A stretch of 64,000 nucleotides of DNA, taken from positions 31,105,771 through 31,169,770 of the forward strand of contig OZ038384.1 of assembly GCA_964036045.1 (NCBI GenBank). The letters run 5' to 3'. The notes beneath the pieces are model-generated. The model worked only from the letters and a program-made list of their open reading frames with translations. It was not told the DNA's origin and did not search any database. The DNA comes from Eutreptiella sp. 'Long Island Sound 2002'. Taxonomy: Eukaryota > Euglenozoa > Euglenophyceae > Eutreptiales > Eutreptiaceae. This document shows positions 9,713-22,426 of this stretch, in pieces (within the stretch, counting starts at the first letter, position 1; every line of letters starts with the position of its first letter). A program made the translations under genes and the position numbers.

Positions 9713-12070
9713 TAAAGAAGGTCCCTACCAGGACCGGCCCCTGCTGTGCCCCTTCCGCCTGTAACCCCTGCCGACTTGCTCCTGATCAACGATTACATTT
9801 ATCAAAATCCAGGGTCCAAAATCCAAAAATATAGAAAATAAAATCCTCCTTCAACCCTGAACAGCAACCGCATCCCACAAATACAGCAATAACCCAATCC
9901 ACAATCCAATCAACGATGCGGGCTTCCGTTCAGCACACCGGTCGTCCCACGGTGGCGGGCATGTACAAGAATTGCACCAAAGAGGAAAGCCCTGAAATTG
10001 GCATATGAACACAAATAAAGCAAAGTTGGGGAAAGAGGTAAACATACACATTCGCAGCCATAAACCCCTCATTCCCTGGACTCAAGACCTTCCCTTGACT
10101 CACCAACATATTGCCCTGAACCCGGTCAAATGAGATGGCTGAATGCCATGTGTCACAAGTCACTACACAAACCCCAAAAGTGTGTGCACTCCCAAGCCTC
10201 TAAATCCTAGCCAAATAGATGAGGTGGCGTATCATGGCCTAGAGTGGCACTCAGGACCATGCCCTACCCTGACATATACTTGGTTGCACTTGGAGTCAAA
10301 TGGGCTTAGAGATATACCCCATGAGTTTGAACTCATAACATGCCAAAAACTGCCAATTCACACCATATTGGCCAGATATCAAATATATGCTCAAAATTGA
10401 AGTTACCACTTATCTGAAGGCTCGAAGTATGCATGGAGTCGAAGTCTAGTATTCTTGGAGGATGGAGACCAAACGTCAATGCCCATGTACATCCCCACTT
10501 TACACTCGAAACCCCTTCGGATATGGGCGCCACGCACTGCCCAAGTCAGCCCATGATCTTGAGACCAATTCTTGTAATCCTTCGTGCGCCAAGCCAAATG
10601 GAGTACGCGATCCTGCATATGGTGGTGTTCGACTCCAAAGCATATGCCAACATATGAACAGCATACCATGGTTCGACTCTCCATAGGCTTCTTGCTGTTT
10701 GCCGACCAGGTAAGTACACAAAACGCAAAAATGAGCAAAAATTGAGGTCAAAAACATGAAAATATGTCCAAATATAAAGTTGTCATGATAGTATATCTCT
10801 ATGCTCACCCATGATATCCGCTCATGGTTCAATACACAAATGATTGGAACCATTTGCGAACCATTCCACCATATGGATCCAAAATCGAGCGCACGGAGAT
10901 ACCTTCGCCACTCATATCAACATGCCCCATGAAAATGGGAGTGCAGTCATGGATCTCTTTGCCAAACACACCATGAGCAATCCATACGCGGTAGACTTAG
11001 TCTAGCGCTTTGAATTCCACGATTGGGACATGGGCGAGGCCCTTGTCACGTGTGGCTCCCCGTCTCTTCGGCCACACGAAGATATATAACATGGGCGTGA
11101 GCATATCAAGACATATACTACCAATATCACACATAGCCCTTATAATAGGCTCCCACCATGGTATGCCATGCCCCTCCATGGTCACAACTTTGAGTTAAAT
11201 GGACGTGGGAACCTAAGAAAAGATGCTATGCCACCGCAAGACTCATGCACTACACTCGAAAGTCATAATATCAAGTCCGGACACATGGTCAACAAGTTAT
11301 AAACATTTTTCTACCATGTTGACCATGATCCTATGATACAAAGAGAGTGTTTTCCGACTCAAGGTGTTGGATCATACGAAAAACGGGAAAAAACTAAGGC
11401 GCTTGCAACGCAACCTTTCTTTTTCTCTTTCCTCACACTCGCGCGTAGATATGGCCCTTCAAAGTGGTCACACGATTCACTTTTGTTTCCCTTATATCTC
11501 CAAGTCAAATGGGTGGCAAGTACAAGGGAAACCTGATTCGGGCATAAGGAAAAGAGTATGACCACTCGAAGAAGACCAAATCAAGTGCGGCGATGTCGAA
11601 GTCGAAAATCGGATTTCGACATCGCGAAAAATTCAGATTAAAATTTCGAGTGCATATTTAGAAAATTGCGGAAGCAACGAACCCTTTACTGATGAAATCT
11701 GACCCTTCATCGGGGTTTCCGCCAGAATATCTGGAAATAACAGTTAACCAATCGGTTACCGCAAAATCGCGAGCCAACTGACAGTCGCCGATACATTGAC
11801 CATCAGAACGGAAGGCGGAAAAATTACGGAAACATTATGATAAAAAAAACCCTGTTGATTCCTGATATTCTGATATATGAATCTCAGCTGGCGGCGCCTC
11901 GGTACTGAATATGGCCGCTCATAGCCGGAATGGCCAAACCTATCACACTATCACATCAGGTTAGGTCAGGTGGATGGGAGAGTATGATATCAGCCAATGT
12001 CGGCTTGCCGGCACATAGATACACACCCCAAGTGACCCCAAGATGGCCACGGGGGTCCGAACCGGCTTCA
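9713..12070 (-). mobile_element. element A LTR, left (outer 3' LTR)
   Basis: This 2358-bp copy is one of three homologous LTRs (the others are 15458-17823 and 26745-29087). In element orientation it begins TGAAGCCGGTTCGG and ends CCTTCTTTA, so the 3' end is TA rather than the usual CA. It is preceded in the element by a purine tract, AGAAGGGGGG (complement of 12071-12080). It belongs to the outer, older chromovirus copy whose interior is 12071-15457. No ORF in it has a recognisable product. CTCAAACCTT lies immediately to its left and recurs one base beyond the right-hand outer LTR. Confidence 0.8.
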
Positions 12071-12461
12071 CCCCCCTTCTCAGAGCGTTGTTACCGCTCG
12101 GAAGTCATTTCAGAGAGGACGGGAGGACCCCAATGGGCTCCAACCCCCCCTCCATGTCCCAAGGACACATGGAGGGCCCACACACGTCGTAGGCGTCCCC
12201 CACGCCCCAAGCGAGGGCCGAGGACACTGAAAATTGGTGCCCTACGCCATATCCGGCTCCTCTTGATCTAAAACATGGACCAAGGGGATCAAAGATAGAG
12301 AAACGTCGTCGGTTGACCTAAATAAGTATACCACAATGAAATATATATGTGGAGATCGAGTGAAGGGGGTAGATGGCCAATCAAGGCCCAAAAATCCCCG
12401 GATGAACGCCCTCACCCGTCCCCCAAGCACAGAAACAAACAAAAATGCCAAGGGGGATCCA
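12071..12461 (-). other. element A 3' untranslated region and polypurine tract (outer copy)
   Basis: This noncoding interval lies between the chromodomain stop (12462) and the LTR. The purine tract is the complement of CCCCCCTTCTCAGAG at 12071-12085. The same organisation is repeated in the complete copy at 17824-18217. Confidence 0.65.
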
Positions 12462-12760
12462 TTACGGTGCTACAGCAGCAACCAAATGGACCAACACGTC
12501 CTTGACATCCAAAGAAATATCCTTTTTCTTCAGATAGTCCATCCAGACCGTGGTGTACCTCGGCACAAAACTGCTAGGAGGCTCCCACGAATCCCTGGAT
12601 GCGGCGAATCCCTTCCAACGGACTTTCTAAAGCCTCCCCCCAGGCGTCCCCGGGTCCGGCTTGTCCGCCAGGATTTTTTCGGCGGTGAAGTCGTCGTCCT
12701 CACCCTCGTCGTCCGAGTCCACATCGCCGGCCGCTGGGGTCTGGTGCTCGGGGACGGAAC
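12462..12760 (-). pseudogene. element A chromodomain, outer copy (broken)
   Basis: This is the C-terminal chromodomain of the chromovirus integrase. The acidic run DVDSDDEGEDDDFTAEKIL is followed by VRWKGFAASRDSWEPP, the (V/K)W(K/R)G..x..SWEP core that reads histone marks in this family. Two lesions separate it from the integrase frame. About 26 bases are missing near 12735 relative to the complete copy at 18500-18525, shifting the frame. A TAG replaces the Tyr codon in the RLYKV segment. The domain would have targeted integration to heterochromatin; this copy is inactive. Confidence 0.75.
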
Positions 12761-15375
12761 TGGGTGTGGTCGCGGTCCAGGATCTTGTCATCCCCCACAC
12801 GAACTGCGTACACATCCTGTCCGACCTTCCGCACGATTACCCCCGGCACATACCAAGATGCCTGCCGATGCCTGGACAGGACATCCTTGTGGTGCCGCTC
12901 CACCCACACGGGGTCTTGGAGAGCATACTTCTGGACTTTTCCCTGCTTGAAGTACTTGGCCCTCTTGTCATGCTCGTCCTGAAGTGCCTTGCACACCTTG
13001 GCCGCCGTGTGGTCCGCCTCAGCCATCATGGCGTTCGCATCCCGGGCCACTTTGCCATGGTTCAACCACGGGAGAGCGCGTGACACTCGATCCCGTAGGA
13101 ACAGGATGCGATGGGGCGACAGTCCAGTGGGCCCCGGAAGGTCGTGATACGCTTGGAGTACCCTCCACAGCGAATTGCACCAATTCCGGCCCGGTTCGTC
13201 GATGTGCAGCTGGCGGAACTTCTCGAACATCTGCCGCCCGGCCACCTCAGCCCGACCATTTGACCGGCTGTGGTATGCCACGGTCTTGGCGTGCCGAATC
13301 CCCATGTGCTTGCACATCGTCTTGAACCACGTCCCCACGAATTGACTGCCCCGATCGCTGCAGATGACAGCTGGGACATCCAAAATCGTCAGCCAATGCC
13401 TGATCATGGCATTAGCGACGGTCTTGGCCTGCAGCCCCACTCCATGCTTGTCCTTCTTGTCCTTCTTCTTGGACTTCTTGCCCGGGACTGCCACGATATA
13501 CCCGCTGTGCCTGTCCACCGCCAGGATGACACAGTCGTAGGTCTCTCCGTCCACGGTGACCTCAGGCATGGCGAACACATCCATGGCCACGGACCGCATA
13601 GGGGCTTCCGGTATAGCCGTATACACCCGGTTACCCGCTGTGGAGTGGTAGGGGCTCCTCGTGGCCCGACACACGGCACAGTCTCTGCAGTACCTATCCA
13701 GGATGGCGTAGTACCCCGGAGGGAACTTGAAACGCCACTCCAGGTCCTGCTGCATCTTGTCTCGGCCAGGGTGCATGAGCTGGGCGTTGTGCCAATCGTC
13801 AATGAGCTCCTTTACTCGGTTCTCGGGCACCAGCAGCTTGTCCTTGAGGAACAACTTGTCACCATCCTCGGCTAAGCCCTCGGGCCATTCGTCATCTGAC
13901 GGGGCGCTCACGGCATTCCAGTACTTGCTCCAGTGCTCGGATGCCGCGTAGTCATCAGACCAGTCCTCTGTGAGCAGGGACCTGACTAGCTCTACAGGGG
14001 CCGCCATCCATTGCTCGAGGGTTTCCCCTCGAATAGCTTGGACTCGGGCGCCCCGGAACTTGGCCAGGTCCGTACAGTTTGCCATCACCACAAAGCACTT
14101 GACCCCCTCTTGCTCCGTGGCCTTCTCCATCTCGATGATGCGCTTGGCCTCCTCGGTCTCCTCGGCGTCTCCATGGCTGGATATGTCCATCCAAGCCTTG
14201 CCCGCGGGGTAGGCCAATCGACTGAGGCAATCTGCCACAGTGTTGTCCTTCCCCGGGACGTATACGACGCTGAGGTCGAACTTGGCGAACGTCTCATGCC
14301 ATCGGGCCCTCCTTTGAGCCGGTCCCGAGGGGGTGTCGACGTGCTCCTTGTGCCAGCTCTGCAAGGACTGATGGTCTGTGCAAACCACCACCGGTTGCAA
14401 TCCGATGTGGCCAGACCACTTCCTGAGCGCACAAACAATGGCGTACGTCTCCTTCTCCCTCGCGGTCCAGGTGCGGCGTTGGCCCTCGGCCAGGATCCGA
14501 CTCCAAAACGCCACGGGTACGTGTGACCCGTCGTCCCGGATCTGCTCGAGGACTGTCCCCACAGCATAGTCCGAGGCGTCCGTCCGTAGCACGAATCCAT
14601 TGTCCGGGTCCACCAGGAAGAGCCCCAGCTGCCCCAGGAGTCGCTCCTTCAGGCGGCTGAACGCATCTTCAGCCTCAGGGGTCCAGAGAGGCTTCTTCTT
14701 GCTGTGCTTCCGGCCGTCGAACTTCCCCACCTGCAGCATCTTGTACAGCGGCCCCGAGAGTTCTGCATACATCCGGACATAGCCCGAATAGTAATTGCAG
14801 AACCCCATGAAGGACCGGAGTTCGCTGATGGTCTGGGGCTTCTCCCAGTGGTGCAGGGACGCCAGCTTCCCAGGCATGGGACGGCGTTGCCCGTGACCAA
14901 CCACGTGACCCGCGAACTCCACTTCCTTCACGAAGAGTGAGGCTTTGGTGGGCTTGCACACCATGTTGTGCTTGTCCAGCTCGCTGAGCACTCGGCGCAG
15001 ATCCTTCTCATGCGCATCGATGAGCTCGTCCTCAGTCATGTTCTCTGTGCCGGACCCGATGATGATCTCATCCACAAAGGGATCGGCACAGTCCCGGACA
15101 GGACCGAGTAGGTCCTCCATCATGCGCTGGAAAGCGGCGTTGCCATTCTTGGCGCCCATAGGCACCACTTTCCACTGCATGGGCCCGAGCGGCGTTGACA
15201 TCGCTGTGCAGGGCCTGGAGTCCGGGTGTAGCGGCATCTGGTGATAACCGTGTTTCAGGTCCAACACCGTGAAGATCCGCTTTTTTTGTTGTTCTTGGAG
15301 GATGGAGTCGATCAGGGGAAGCGAGTACAAGTCGTGCTCGGTCTGCTCGTTCAAACCTCTGTAATCAACCACCAA
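12700..15375 (-). pseudogene. element A pol fragment: RT, RNase H and integrase (outer copy)
   Basis: A long uninterrupted frame of 891 codons starts within RT (VVDYRGLN) because the inner element's LTR begins at 15458. Order: RT with FTVLDLKHGYHQMPL and catalytic box FVDEIIIG (about 15055-15080); thumb SFMGFCNYYSGY; RNase H VLRTDASDYAVG and TDHQSLQ; integrase zinc finger (HNAQLMHPGR... CRDCAVC); DDE core with Asp in MDVFAMPE, Asp in CSDRGSQF and Glu in GRAEVAGRQ. The box has Glu where F/YxDD elements have a second Asp. The frame shifts near 12735, before the chromodomain. The fragment retains most of an intact enzyme but has no gag, protease or RT start. Confidence 0.85.
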
Positions 15376-15457
15376 CCTCCACTCGTCCTTCTCCTTCTAC
15401 GGCACGATGAAGGCTGGGCTGGCCCACTCACTGTCGGAGGGTTCGATCCATCCCCGC

Positions 15458-17823
15458 TAAAGAAGGTCCCTACCAGGACCGGCCCCCGCTGTGCCCCTTC
15501 CGCCTGTAATCCCTGCTGATTTGCTCCTGATCAATGCTTGCATTCCTCAAAGTCCCGGGTCCGAAATCCAAAAATATAGAAAATCGAAAATACAATCCTC
15601 CTTCAACCCTGAACAGCAATCAGATCCCACAAATGCAGCAATAACCCGATTCACAATCCAATCCACGATGCGGGCTTCCGTTCAGCACACCGGTCTTCCC
15701 ACGGTTGCGGGCATGTACAAGAATTGCACCAAGGAAGAAAGCCCTGAAATTGGCATATGAACACAAAAAAAGCAAAGTTGGGGAAAGATTGAAACGTACA
15801 CAATCACAGCCATAGACCCCTCATTCCCTGGACTCAAGACCTTCCCTTGACTCACCAACATGATGCCCTGAACCCAATGAAATAAGATGGCTAAATGCCA
15901 TGTGTCACAAGTCACTACATAAACCCCAAAAATGTGTTCACTCCCAAGCCTATATATCCTAGCCCAATGTGGGGGTGGCGTGTCATGTTCTAGAATGGCA
16001 CTCAGGACCATGCCCTACCCTGACATAACCTTGGTTGGACTTGGAGTCGAATGGGCTCGGAGATATGCCCCATGAGTTTGAACTCATAACCTGCCAAAAA
16101 AACTGCCAATTCACACCATATTGGCCATATATCAAATATATGCTCAAAAAGGAAGTTACCACTTATCCGAAGGCTCAAAGCATGCATGGAATCGCAGTCC
16201 AGTATTCATGGAGGATAGAGACCAAAAGCCAATGCCCATGTACATCCCCACTTTACCCTCGAAAACCCTTCAGATACAGGCGCCACGCACTGCCGAAGTC
16301 AGCCCATGATCTTGAGACCAATTCTTGTGATCCTTCGTGCGCCAAGCCAAATGGAGTACGCGATCCGGCATATGGTGGTGTTCAACTCCAAAGCATATGC
16401 CAACATATGAACAACATACCATGGTTCGACTCACCATAGGCTTCTTGCTGTTTGCCGACCAGGTATGTACACAAAACGCAAAAATGAGCAAAAATTGAGG
16501 TCAAAAACATGAAAATATGACCAAATACAAAGTTGTCATGATAGTATATCTCTATGCTGACCCATGATATCCGCTCATGGTTCAATACACAAATGATTGG
16601 AACCATTTGCAAACAATTCCCCCACTTGGATCCCCAATCGAGCGCATGGAGATACCTTCGCCACTCATATCTACATGCCCCATGAAAATGGGAGTGCACT
16701 CATGGATCTCTTTGCCAAACATACCATGAGCAATACATATGCGGTAGACTTAGTCTAGCGCTTTGAATTCCACAATTGGGACATGGGCAAAACCCTTGTC
16801 ACGTATGGCTCCCCATCTCTTCGGCCACACGAAGATATATAACATGGGCGTGAGCATATCAAGACATATACCATGCATATAACACATACCCTCAAAATGT
16901 GGCTCCCACCATGATATGCCATGTCCCTCCATTGACATAACTTCACGTTAAAAATACGTAGGAACCCAAGGGAAGTTGCTATGCAACCCCATCACTCATG
17001 CGGTACACTCGAAAGTTGCATTAAAATATTCGGTTGCACGGTCCAAGAGTTATATATCACTTTATACCCTCTTGACCAATATCCCTTGTTTTACCGGGCA
17101 TGTATACACACCAAAAGCGTTTGATGCTTTCCAAATTTAAGTTGAGACCAAGGCGCTTGCAACGCAACCTTCCTTATCCTCTTTCCTCACACTCGCGCGT
17201 AGATACAGACATTCAAAGTGGTCCCACGATTCACTTTTGTTTCCCTTATATCTCCAAGTCAAATGGGTGGCAAGTATAAGGGAAACCTGATTCGGGCATA
17301 GGGAAAAGAGTATGACCACTCGAAGAAGACCAAATCAAGTGCGGCGATGTCGAAGTCGAAAATCCGTTTTCGACATCGCGAAAAATTCAGATTAAAATTT
17401 CGAGTGCTTATTTAGGAAATAGCGGAAGCAACGAACCCTTTACTGATGAAATCTGACCCTTCATCGGGGTTTCCGCCAAAATATCTGGAAATAACAGTTA
17501 ACCAATCGGTTACCGCAAAATCGCGAGCCAACTGACGGTCGCCGATACATTGACCATAAGAACGAAAGGCTGAAAAATTACGGAAACATTATGATAATAA
17601 AACCCTGTTGATTCCTGATATTCCGATATATAAATCTCCGCTGGCGGTGCCTCGGTACTGCATATGGCCGCTCATAGCCGGAATGGCCAGACCTATCACA
17701 CTATCACATCGGGTTAGGTCAGGTGGATGAGAGAGTATGATATCAGCCAATGGCGGCTTGCCGGCACATAGATACACACCCCAAGTGACCCCAAGATGGC
17801 CACGGGGGTCCGAACCGGCTTCA
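15458..17823 (-). mobile_element. element A LTR, middle (3' LTR of the inner complete copy)
   Basis: This 2366-bp LTR is homologous throughout to 9713-12070 and 26745-29087. On its left it abuts the outer copy's RT at CCATCCCCGC. The same RT sequence continues uninterrupted in the inner copy at about 21740 (CCATCCCCGCTCAATGAAC), so the outer RT was the insertion target. On its right is the purine tract AGAAGGGGGG (complement of 17824 on). Confidence 0.8.
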
Positions 17824-18217
17824 CCCCCCTTCTCAGAGCGTTGTTACCGCTCGGAAGTCATTGAAGAGAGGACGGGAGGACCCCAATGGGCTCCAACCCC
17901 CCCCCTTCATGTCCCAAGGACACATGGAGGCCCCACACACGTCGTAGGCGTCCCCCATGCCCCAAGGGAGGGGTGAGGACACTGATACTCAGCGCCCTAC
18001 GCCATATCCGGTCTCCTCTTGATCTACAACATGGACCAAGGGGATCAAAGATAGAAAAACGTCGTCGGTCGACCTAAATAAGTATACCACAATGAAATAT
18101 ATATGTGGAGATCGAGTGAAGAGGGTATATGGCCAATCAAGGCCGAACAATCCCCGGATGAACGCCCTCACCCGTCTCCTCAATCACAAAAACAAACAAA
18201 ATGCCAAGGGGGATCCA

Positions 18218-18691
18218 TTACGGTGCTACAGCAGCAACCAAATGAACCAACACGTCCTTGACATCCAAAGAAATATGCTTTTTCTTCAGGTAGTCCATCC
18301 AGACCGTGGTGTACCTCGGCACAAAACTGCTAGGAGGCTCCCACGAATCCCTGGATGCGGCGAATCCCTTCCAACGGACTTTATAAAGCCTCCCCCCAGG
18401 CGTGCCCGGGTCCGGCTTGTCCGCCAGGATCTTCTCGGCGGTGAAGTCGTCGTCCTCACCCTCATCGTCCGAGTCCACATCGCCGGCCGTGAACTCGAAG
18501 GTGACGGGACGTCCGCTGGGGTCTGGTGCTCGGGGACGAAGCTGGGTATGGTCGCGGTCCAGGATCTTGTTATCCCCCACACGAACCGCATACACATCCT
18601 GCCCGACCTTCCGCACGATTACCCCCGGCACATACCAAGATGCCTGCCGATGCCTGGACAGGACATCCTTGTGGTGCCGCTCCACCCACAC
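18218..18691 (-). pseudogene. element A integrase C-terminus and chromodomain (inner copy)
   Basis: The 157-residue frame starts in the integrase tail (VERHHKDVLSRHRQASWY, the GPY/F-like region). It passes DRDHTQLRPRAP, then an acidic linker, and ends with a chromodomain: FTAEKILADKPD, LYKVRWKGF, DSWEPPSSFV and a closing helix. The chromodomain is intact here, unlike the outer copy. It is out of phase with the integrase frame ending at 18619, so a small indel near 18700 separates them. In this family the domain directs integration to methylated-histone chromatin. Confidence 0.8.
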
Positions 18692-19788
18692 GGTGTCTTG
18701 GAGAGCACATTCTGGACCTTTCCCTGCTTGAAGTACTTGGCCCTCTTGTCATGCTCGTCCTGAAGTGCCTTGCACACCTTGGCCGCCGTGTCGTTCGCCT
18801 CAGCCATCATAGCGTTCGCATCCCGGGCCACTTTGCCATGGTTCAACCACGGGAGAGTGCGTGACACTCGATCCCGTAGGAACAGGATGCGATGGGGCGA
18901 CAGTCCAGTGGGTCCTGGAAGGTCGTGATACGCTTGGAGCACTCTCCACAGCGAGTTATACCAGTTCCGGCCCGGTTCGTCAATGTGCAGCTGGCGGAAC
19001 TTCTCGAACATCTGCCGCCCGACCACCTCAGCACGGCCATTTGACCGGCTGTGGTACGCCACGGTCTTGGCATGCCGAATCCCCATGTGCTTGCACATCG
19101 TCTTGAACCACGTCCCCACGAATTGACTGCCCCGATCGCTGCAGATGACAGCTGGGACATCAAAAATCGTCAGCCAATGCCTGATCATGGCATTAACGAC
19201 GGTCTTGGCCCGCAGCCCCACTCCATGCTTGTCCTTCTTGTCCTTCTTCTTGGACTTCTTGCCAGGGACCGCCACGATATACCCACTGTGCCTATCCACC
19301 GCCAGGATGACACAGTCGTAGGTCTCTCCTTCCACGGTGACCTCAGGCATGGCGAATACATCCATGGCCACGGACCGCATAGTGGCCTCCAGTATAGACG
19401 TATACACCGGGTTACCCGCTGTGGAGTGGTTGGGGCTCTTTGTGGCCCGACACACGGCACAGTCGCTGCAGTACCTATCCAGGATGGCGTAGTACCCCGG
19501 AGGGAACTTGAAACGCCACTCCAGGTCCTGCTGCATCTTGTCTCGGCCAGGGTGCATGAGCTGGGCGTTGTGCCAATGGTCAATGAGCTCATCCACTCGG
19601 TTCTCGGGCACCAGCAGCTTGTCCTTGAGGAACAACTTGTCCCCATCCTCGGTCCAGCCCTCAGGCCAATCGTCGTCCGACGGGGCGCTCACGGCATTCC
19701 AGTACTTGCTCCAGTGCTCGGATGCCGCGTAGTCATCCGACCAGTCCTCTGTGAGCACCGACCTGACTAGCTCTACAGGGGCCACCAT
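18619..19788 (-). pseudogene. element A integrase (inner copy)
   Basis: The DDE integrase joins element ends to target DNA. The N-terminal zinc finger is HWHNAQLMHPGRDKM followed by YCSDCAVC. The catalytic triad is Asp in AMDVFAMPEV (about 19340), Asp in SDRGSQFVG (about 19130) and Glu in GRAEVVGRQ (about 19030). A basic insert KKSKKKDKKDKHG lies between the first two, and a C-terminal helical region ends near 18700. The N-terminal border is a frameshift against RNase H near 19843, where one extra base disrupts the segment that reads DLAKFRGARV in the outer copy. The triad itself is intact. Confidence 0.85.
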
Positions 19789-20770
19789 CCATTGCTCGAA
19801 GGTTTCCTCTCGAATAGCTTGGACGCGGGCACCCCGGAACTATGGCCAGGTCCGTACAGTTTGCCATCACCACAAAGCACTTGACCCCCTCTTGCTCCAT
19901 GGCCTTCTCCATCTCGATGATGCGCTTGGCCTCCTCGGTCTCCTCGGCGTCTCCATGACTGGATATGTCCATCCAAGCCCCGCCCGCGGGGTAGGCCCAC
20001 CGACTGAGGCAATCTGCCACAGTGTTGTCCTTCCCCGGGACGTATACGACGCTGAGGTCGAACTTGGCGAACGTCTCATGCCATCGGGCCCTCCTTGCCG
20101 CCGGTCCCGAGGGGGTGTCAACGTGCTCCTTGTGCCAGCTCTGCAAGGACTGATGGTCCGTGCAAACCACTACCGGTTGCAATCCGATGTGGCCAGACCA
20201 CTTCCTGAGCGCACAAACAATGGCGTACGTCTCCTTCTCCCTCGCGGTCCAGGTGCGGCGTTGGCCCTCGGCCAGGATCCGGCTCCAGAACGCCACGGGT
20301 ACATGTGACCCGTCGTCTCCGATCTGCTCGAAGACTGCCCCCACAGCATAGTCCGAGGCGTCTGTCCGTAGCACGAATCCCTTGTCCGGGTCCACCAGAA
20401 ATAGCCCCAGTTGCCCCAGGAGTCGCTCCTTCAGGCGGCTGAACGCATCCTCGGCCTCAGGGGTCCAAGCAAGCTTCTTCTTGCTCCCCTTCCGGCCATC
20501 GAACTTGCCCACTTGCAGCATCTTGTGCAGCGGCTTCGACAGTTCTGCATACATCCGGACATAGCCCGAATAGTAGTTGCAGAACCCCATGAAGGACCGG
20601 AGTTCGCTGATGGTCTGCGGCTTCTCCCAGTGGTGCAGTGACGCCAGCTCCCCAGGCATGGGACGGCGTTGCCCGTGACCAACCACGTGACCCGCGAACT
20701 CCACTTCCTTCACGAAGAGTGAGGCTTTGGTGGGCTTGCACACCATGTTGTGCTTGTCCAACTCGCTGAG
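19733..20770 (-). pseudogene. element A RT thumb and RNase H (inner copy)
   Basis: The frame runs from the RT connection (ELDKHNMVCKPTKASLF) through the thumb (SFMGFCNYYSGYVRMY) to RNase H. RNase H motifs are VLRTDASDYAVGAVF, REKETYAIV, VVCTDHQSLQSW and the closing DNTVADCLSR. RNase H removes the RNA template during cDNA synthesis. The left end of the frame leaves phase near 19843 (DLAIVPGC instead of DLAKFRGA). The right end is cut by the 489-base insertion at 20771-21259, so upstream RT and this part are no longer contiguous. Confidence 0.85.
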
Positions 20771-21259
20771 GTAGGTAGGTAGGTATCTTCGGGAGCTCGG
20801 GATGCCTCCTTTGACATTGCAGGAAGAAGGTCTTACCAAGGGGACGTCCTGTCCCTCCCACTGCCCTATGTCAGGTGCCTCTTGAGCCGCTCCCGCATGT
20901 GCTTGGGAAGGCATTGTCGCGGCCACCCGGTCCATGTGTCCCAGGTGGGAGGGTGTCCCCACATGTGTCCATGGGTAGGGCCACATGCCCCCTCCTTTGG
21001 GCGGCAGCTCTGGGGGGCTGCCCAGCCGTGTGGAGTATCTCTCACCACAAGGGGTATTGCTCCCGCTTGTCTACGGTACGACCGCCTCACCCTTGTGGCT
21101 TGAGTTGCGGGGCCACTCTGCTTGGCAGGTGACCCCCTCCGGGACTGTGTACCGGCTCGCCTGTCACAGGTTGCTTCCATGGCTCCGGGTGACGTTTGCC
21201 ATGGTCCCCGATGCAGCCTGGCCGGGCTCGGACCAGTGGCCTTGGAGTACCGCTCCTGC
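20771..21259 (-). mobile_element. 489-bp tetranucleotide-tailed insertion in element A RT
   Basis: Absent from the homologous position of the outer copy (about 14980), so it is a clean later insertion. It is flanked by a 12-bp repeat with one mismatch: CAACTCGCTGAG at 20759-20770 and CAACTCCCTGAG at 21260-21271. Read on the minus strand it starts GCAGGAGCGGTACTCC and ends in TACC repeats, like the 3' tail of a SINE or short LINE copy. No protein domain and no convincing Pol III boxes were found. Compare the insertion at 53475-55290, which has a 12-bp repeat and a CTTA tail. Confidence 0.65.
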
Positions 21260-21271
21260 CAACTCCCTGAG

Positions 21272-22426
21272 CACTCGGCGCAGATCCTTCTCATGCGCGT
21301 CGATGAGCTTGTCCTCAGTCATGTTCTCCGTGCTGGACCCGATGATGATCTCATCCACAAAGGGATCGGCACAGTCCCGGACAGGACCGAGTAGGTCCTC
21401 CATCATGCGCTGGAAAGCGGCGTTGCCATTCTTGGCGCCCATAGGCACCACTTTCCACTGCATGGTCCCCAGCGGCGTCGACATCGCTGTGCAGGGCCTA
21501 GAGTCCGGGTGTAGCGGCATCTGGTGATAACCGTGTTTCAGGTCCAGCACCGTGAAAATCTGCTTTTTCTGTTGTTTTTGGAGGATGGAGTCGATCAGTG
21601 GGAGCGAGTACGAGTCATGCTCGGTCTGCTCGTTCAAACCTCTGTAATCAACCCCCAACCTCCACTCGCCCTTCTCCTTCTTGGGCACGATGAAGGCTGG
21701 GCTGGCCCACTCACTGTCGGAGGGTTCAATCCATCCCCGCTCAATGAACTGGGCCAACAGTTTCTTCATGGCCTCGGCCCGATCGCCCTGAAGTTGGTAC
21801 TCCCGATGACGATAGATCTTCGGGTTCGGCTTCAGCTTGATCTTCGCTGTACCAAACCTCCCACGATCTGGAGGGTTCTTGTTGGCGACGCCACTGAATA
21901 GCCGCGGATAGGCATTGATCAGCCTCTCCTTCAGCTCGGCGACCTTCGGGTTCTCCTGGGCCTCTTCAGCCGCTTGCTTCGGTATCGATACAACCGACCG
22001 CACTGCGGTATAGGCCTCTTCTGGATCCGATTCTGACTTCTCCTCGTCCGATATGCCGTCTTCATCGTTGTGGGGTGCACTTCCCACCGATAATCTTCGG
22101 AAATTTGCGGCCTCGGGCTGGTGACTGTCGCTACCGGCTCCCATTCTTGGAAAATCCCATGTTGGTGGGTCCGACCCAACCGGACCATCGTATTGGTCCG
22201 CGATGTGATCCATGACCCTCGCCACGAACTCGTCCTTCTCGTACTTACCGGTGACCAACATCTTGTCATCCCACCAATGCGGGGATGTGACCATGGCCCG
22301 CCTCTTCTTGGCTGCCACACGGTCGTGCATCCCCATCCGCATGTAGTTGACGACGTTGTCGATCTCGGCGTGGGACAGGACGTCAATGCCATCAATAGGC
22401 TGATTCGTCCCCCTCTTTGGGCTCAA
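21272..22426 (-). pseudogene. element A reverse transcriptase (inner copy)
   Basis: The frame starts with a hydrophilic linker (MSPKRGTNQPIDG...), then RT proper. Features: KPNPKIYRHREYQL, SEWASPAFIVPKKEKGEW, LGVDYRGLNEQTE, VLDLKHGYHQMPLHP (motif with the first catalytic Asp), TPLGTMQWKVVPMGAKNGNAAFQ, and the active-site box FVDEIIIG at about 21345-21370. The usual F/YVDD is FVDE here and in the outer copy, so the change predates the nesting. The frame overlaps the end of the protease frame by 35 bases in another phase and stops being RT at the 489-base insertion. Confidence 0.85.
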
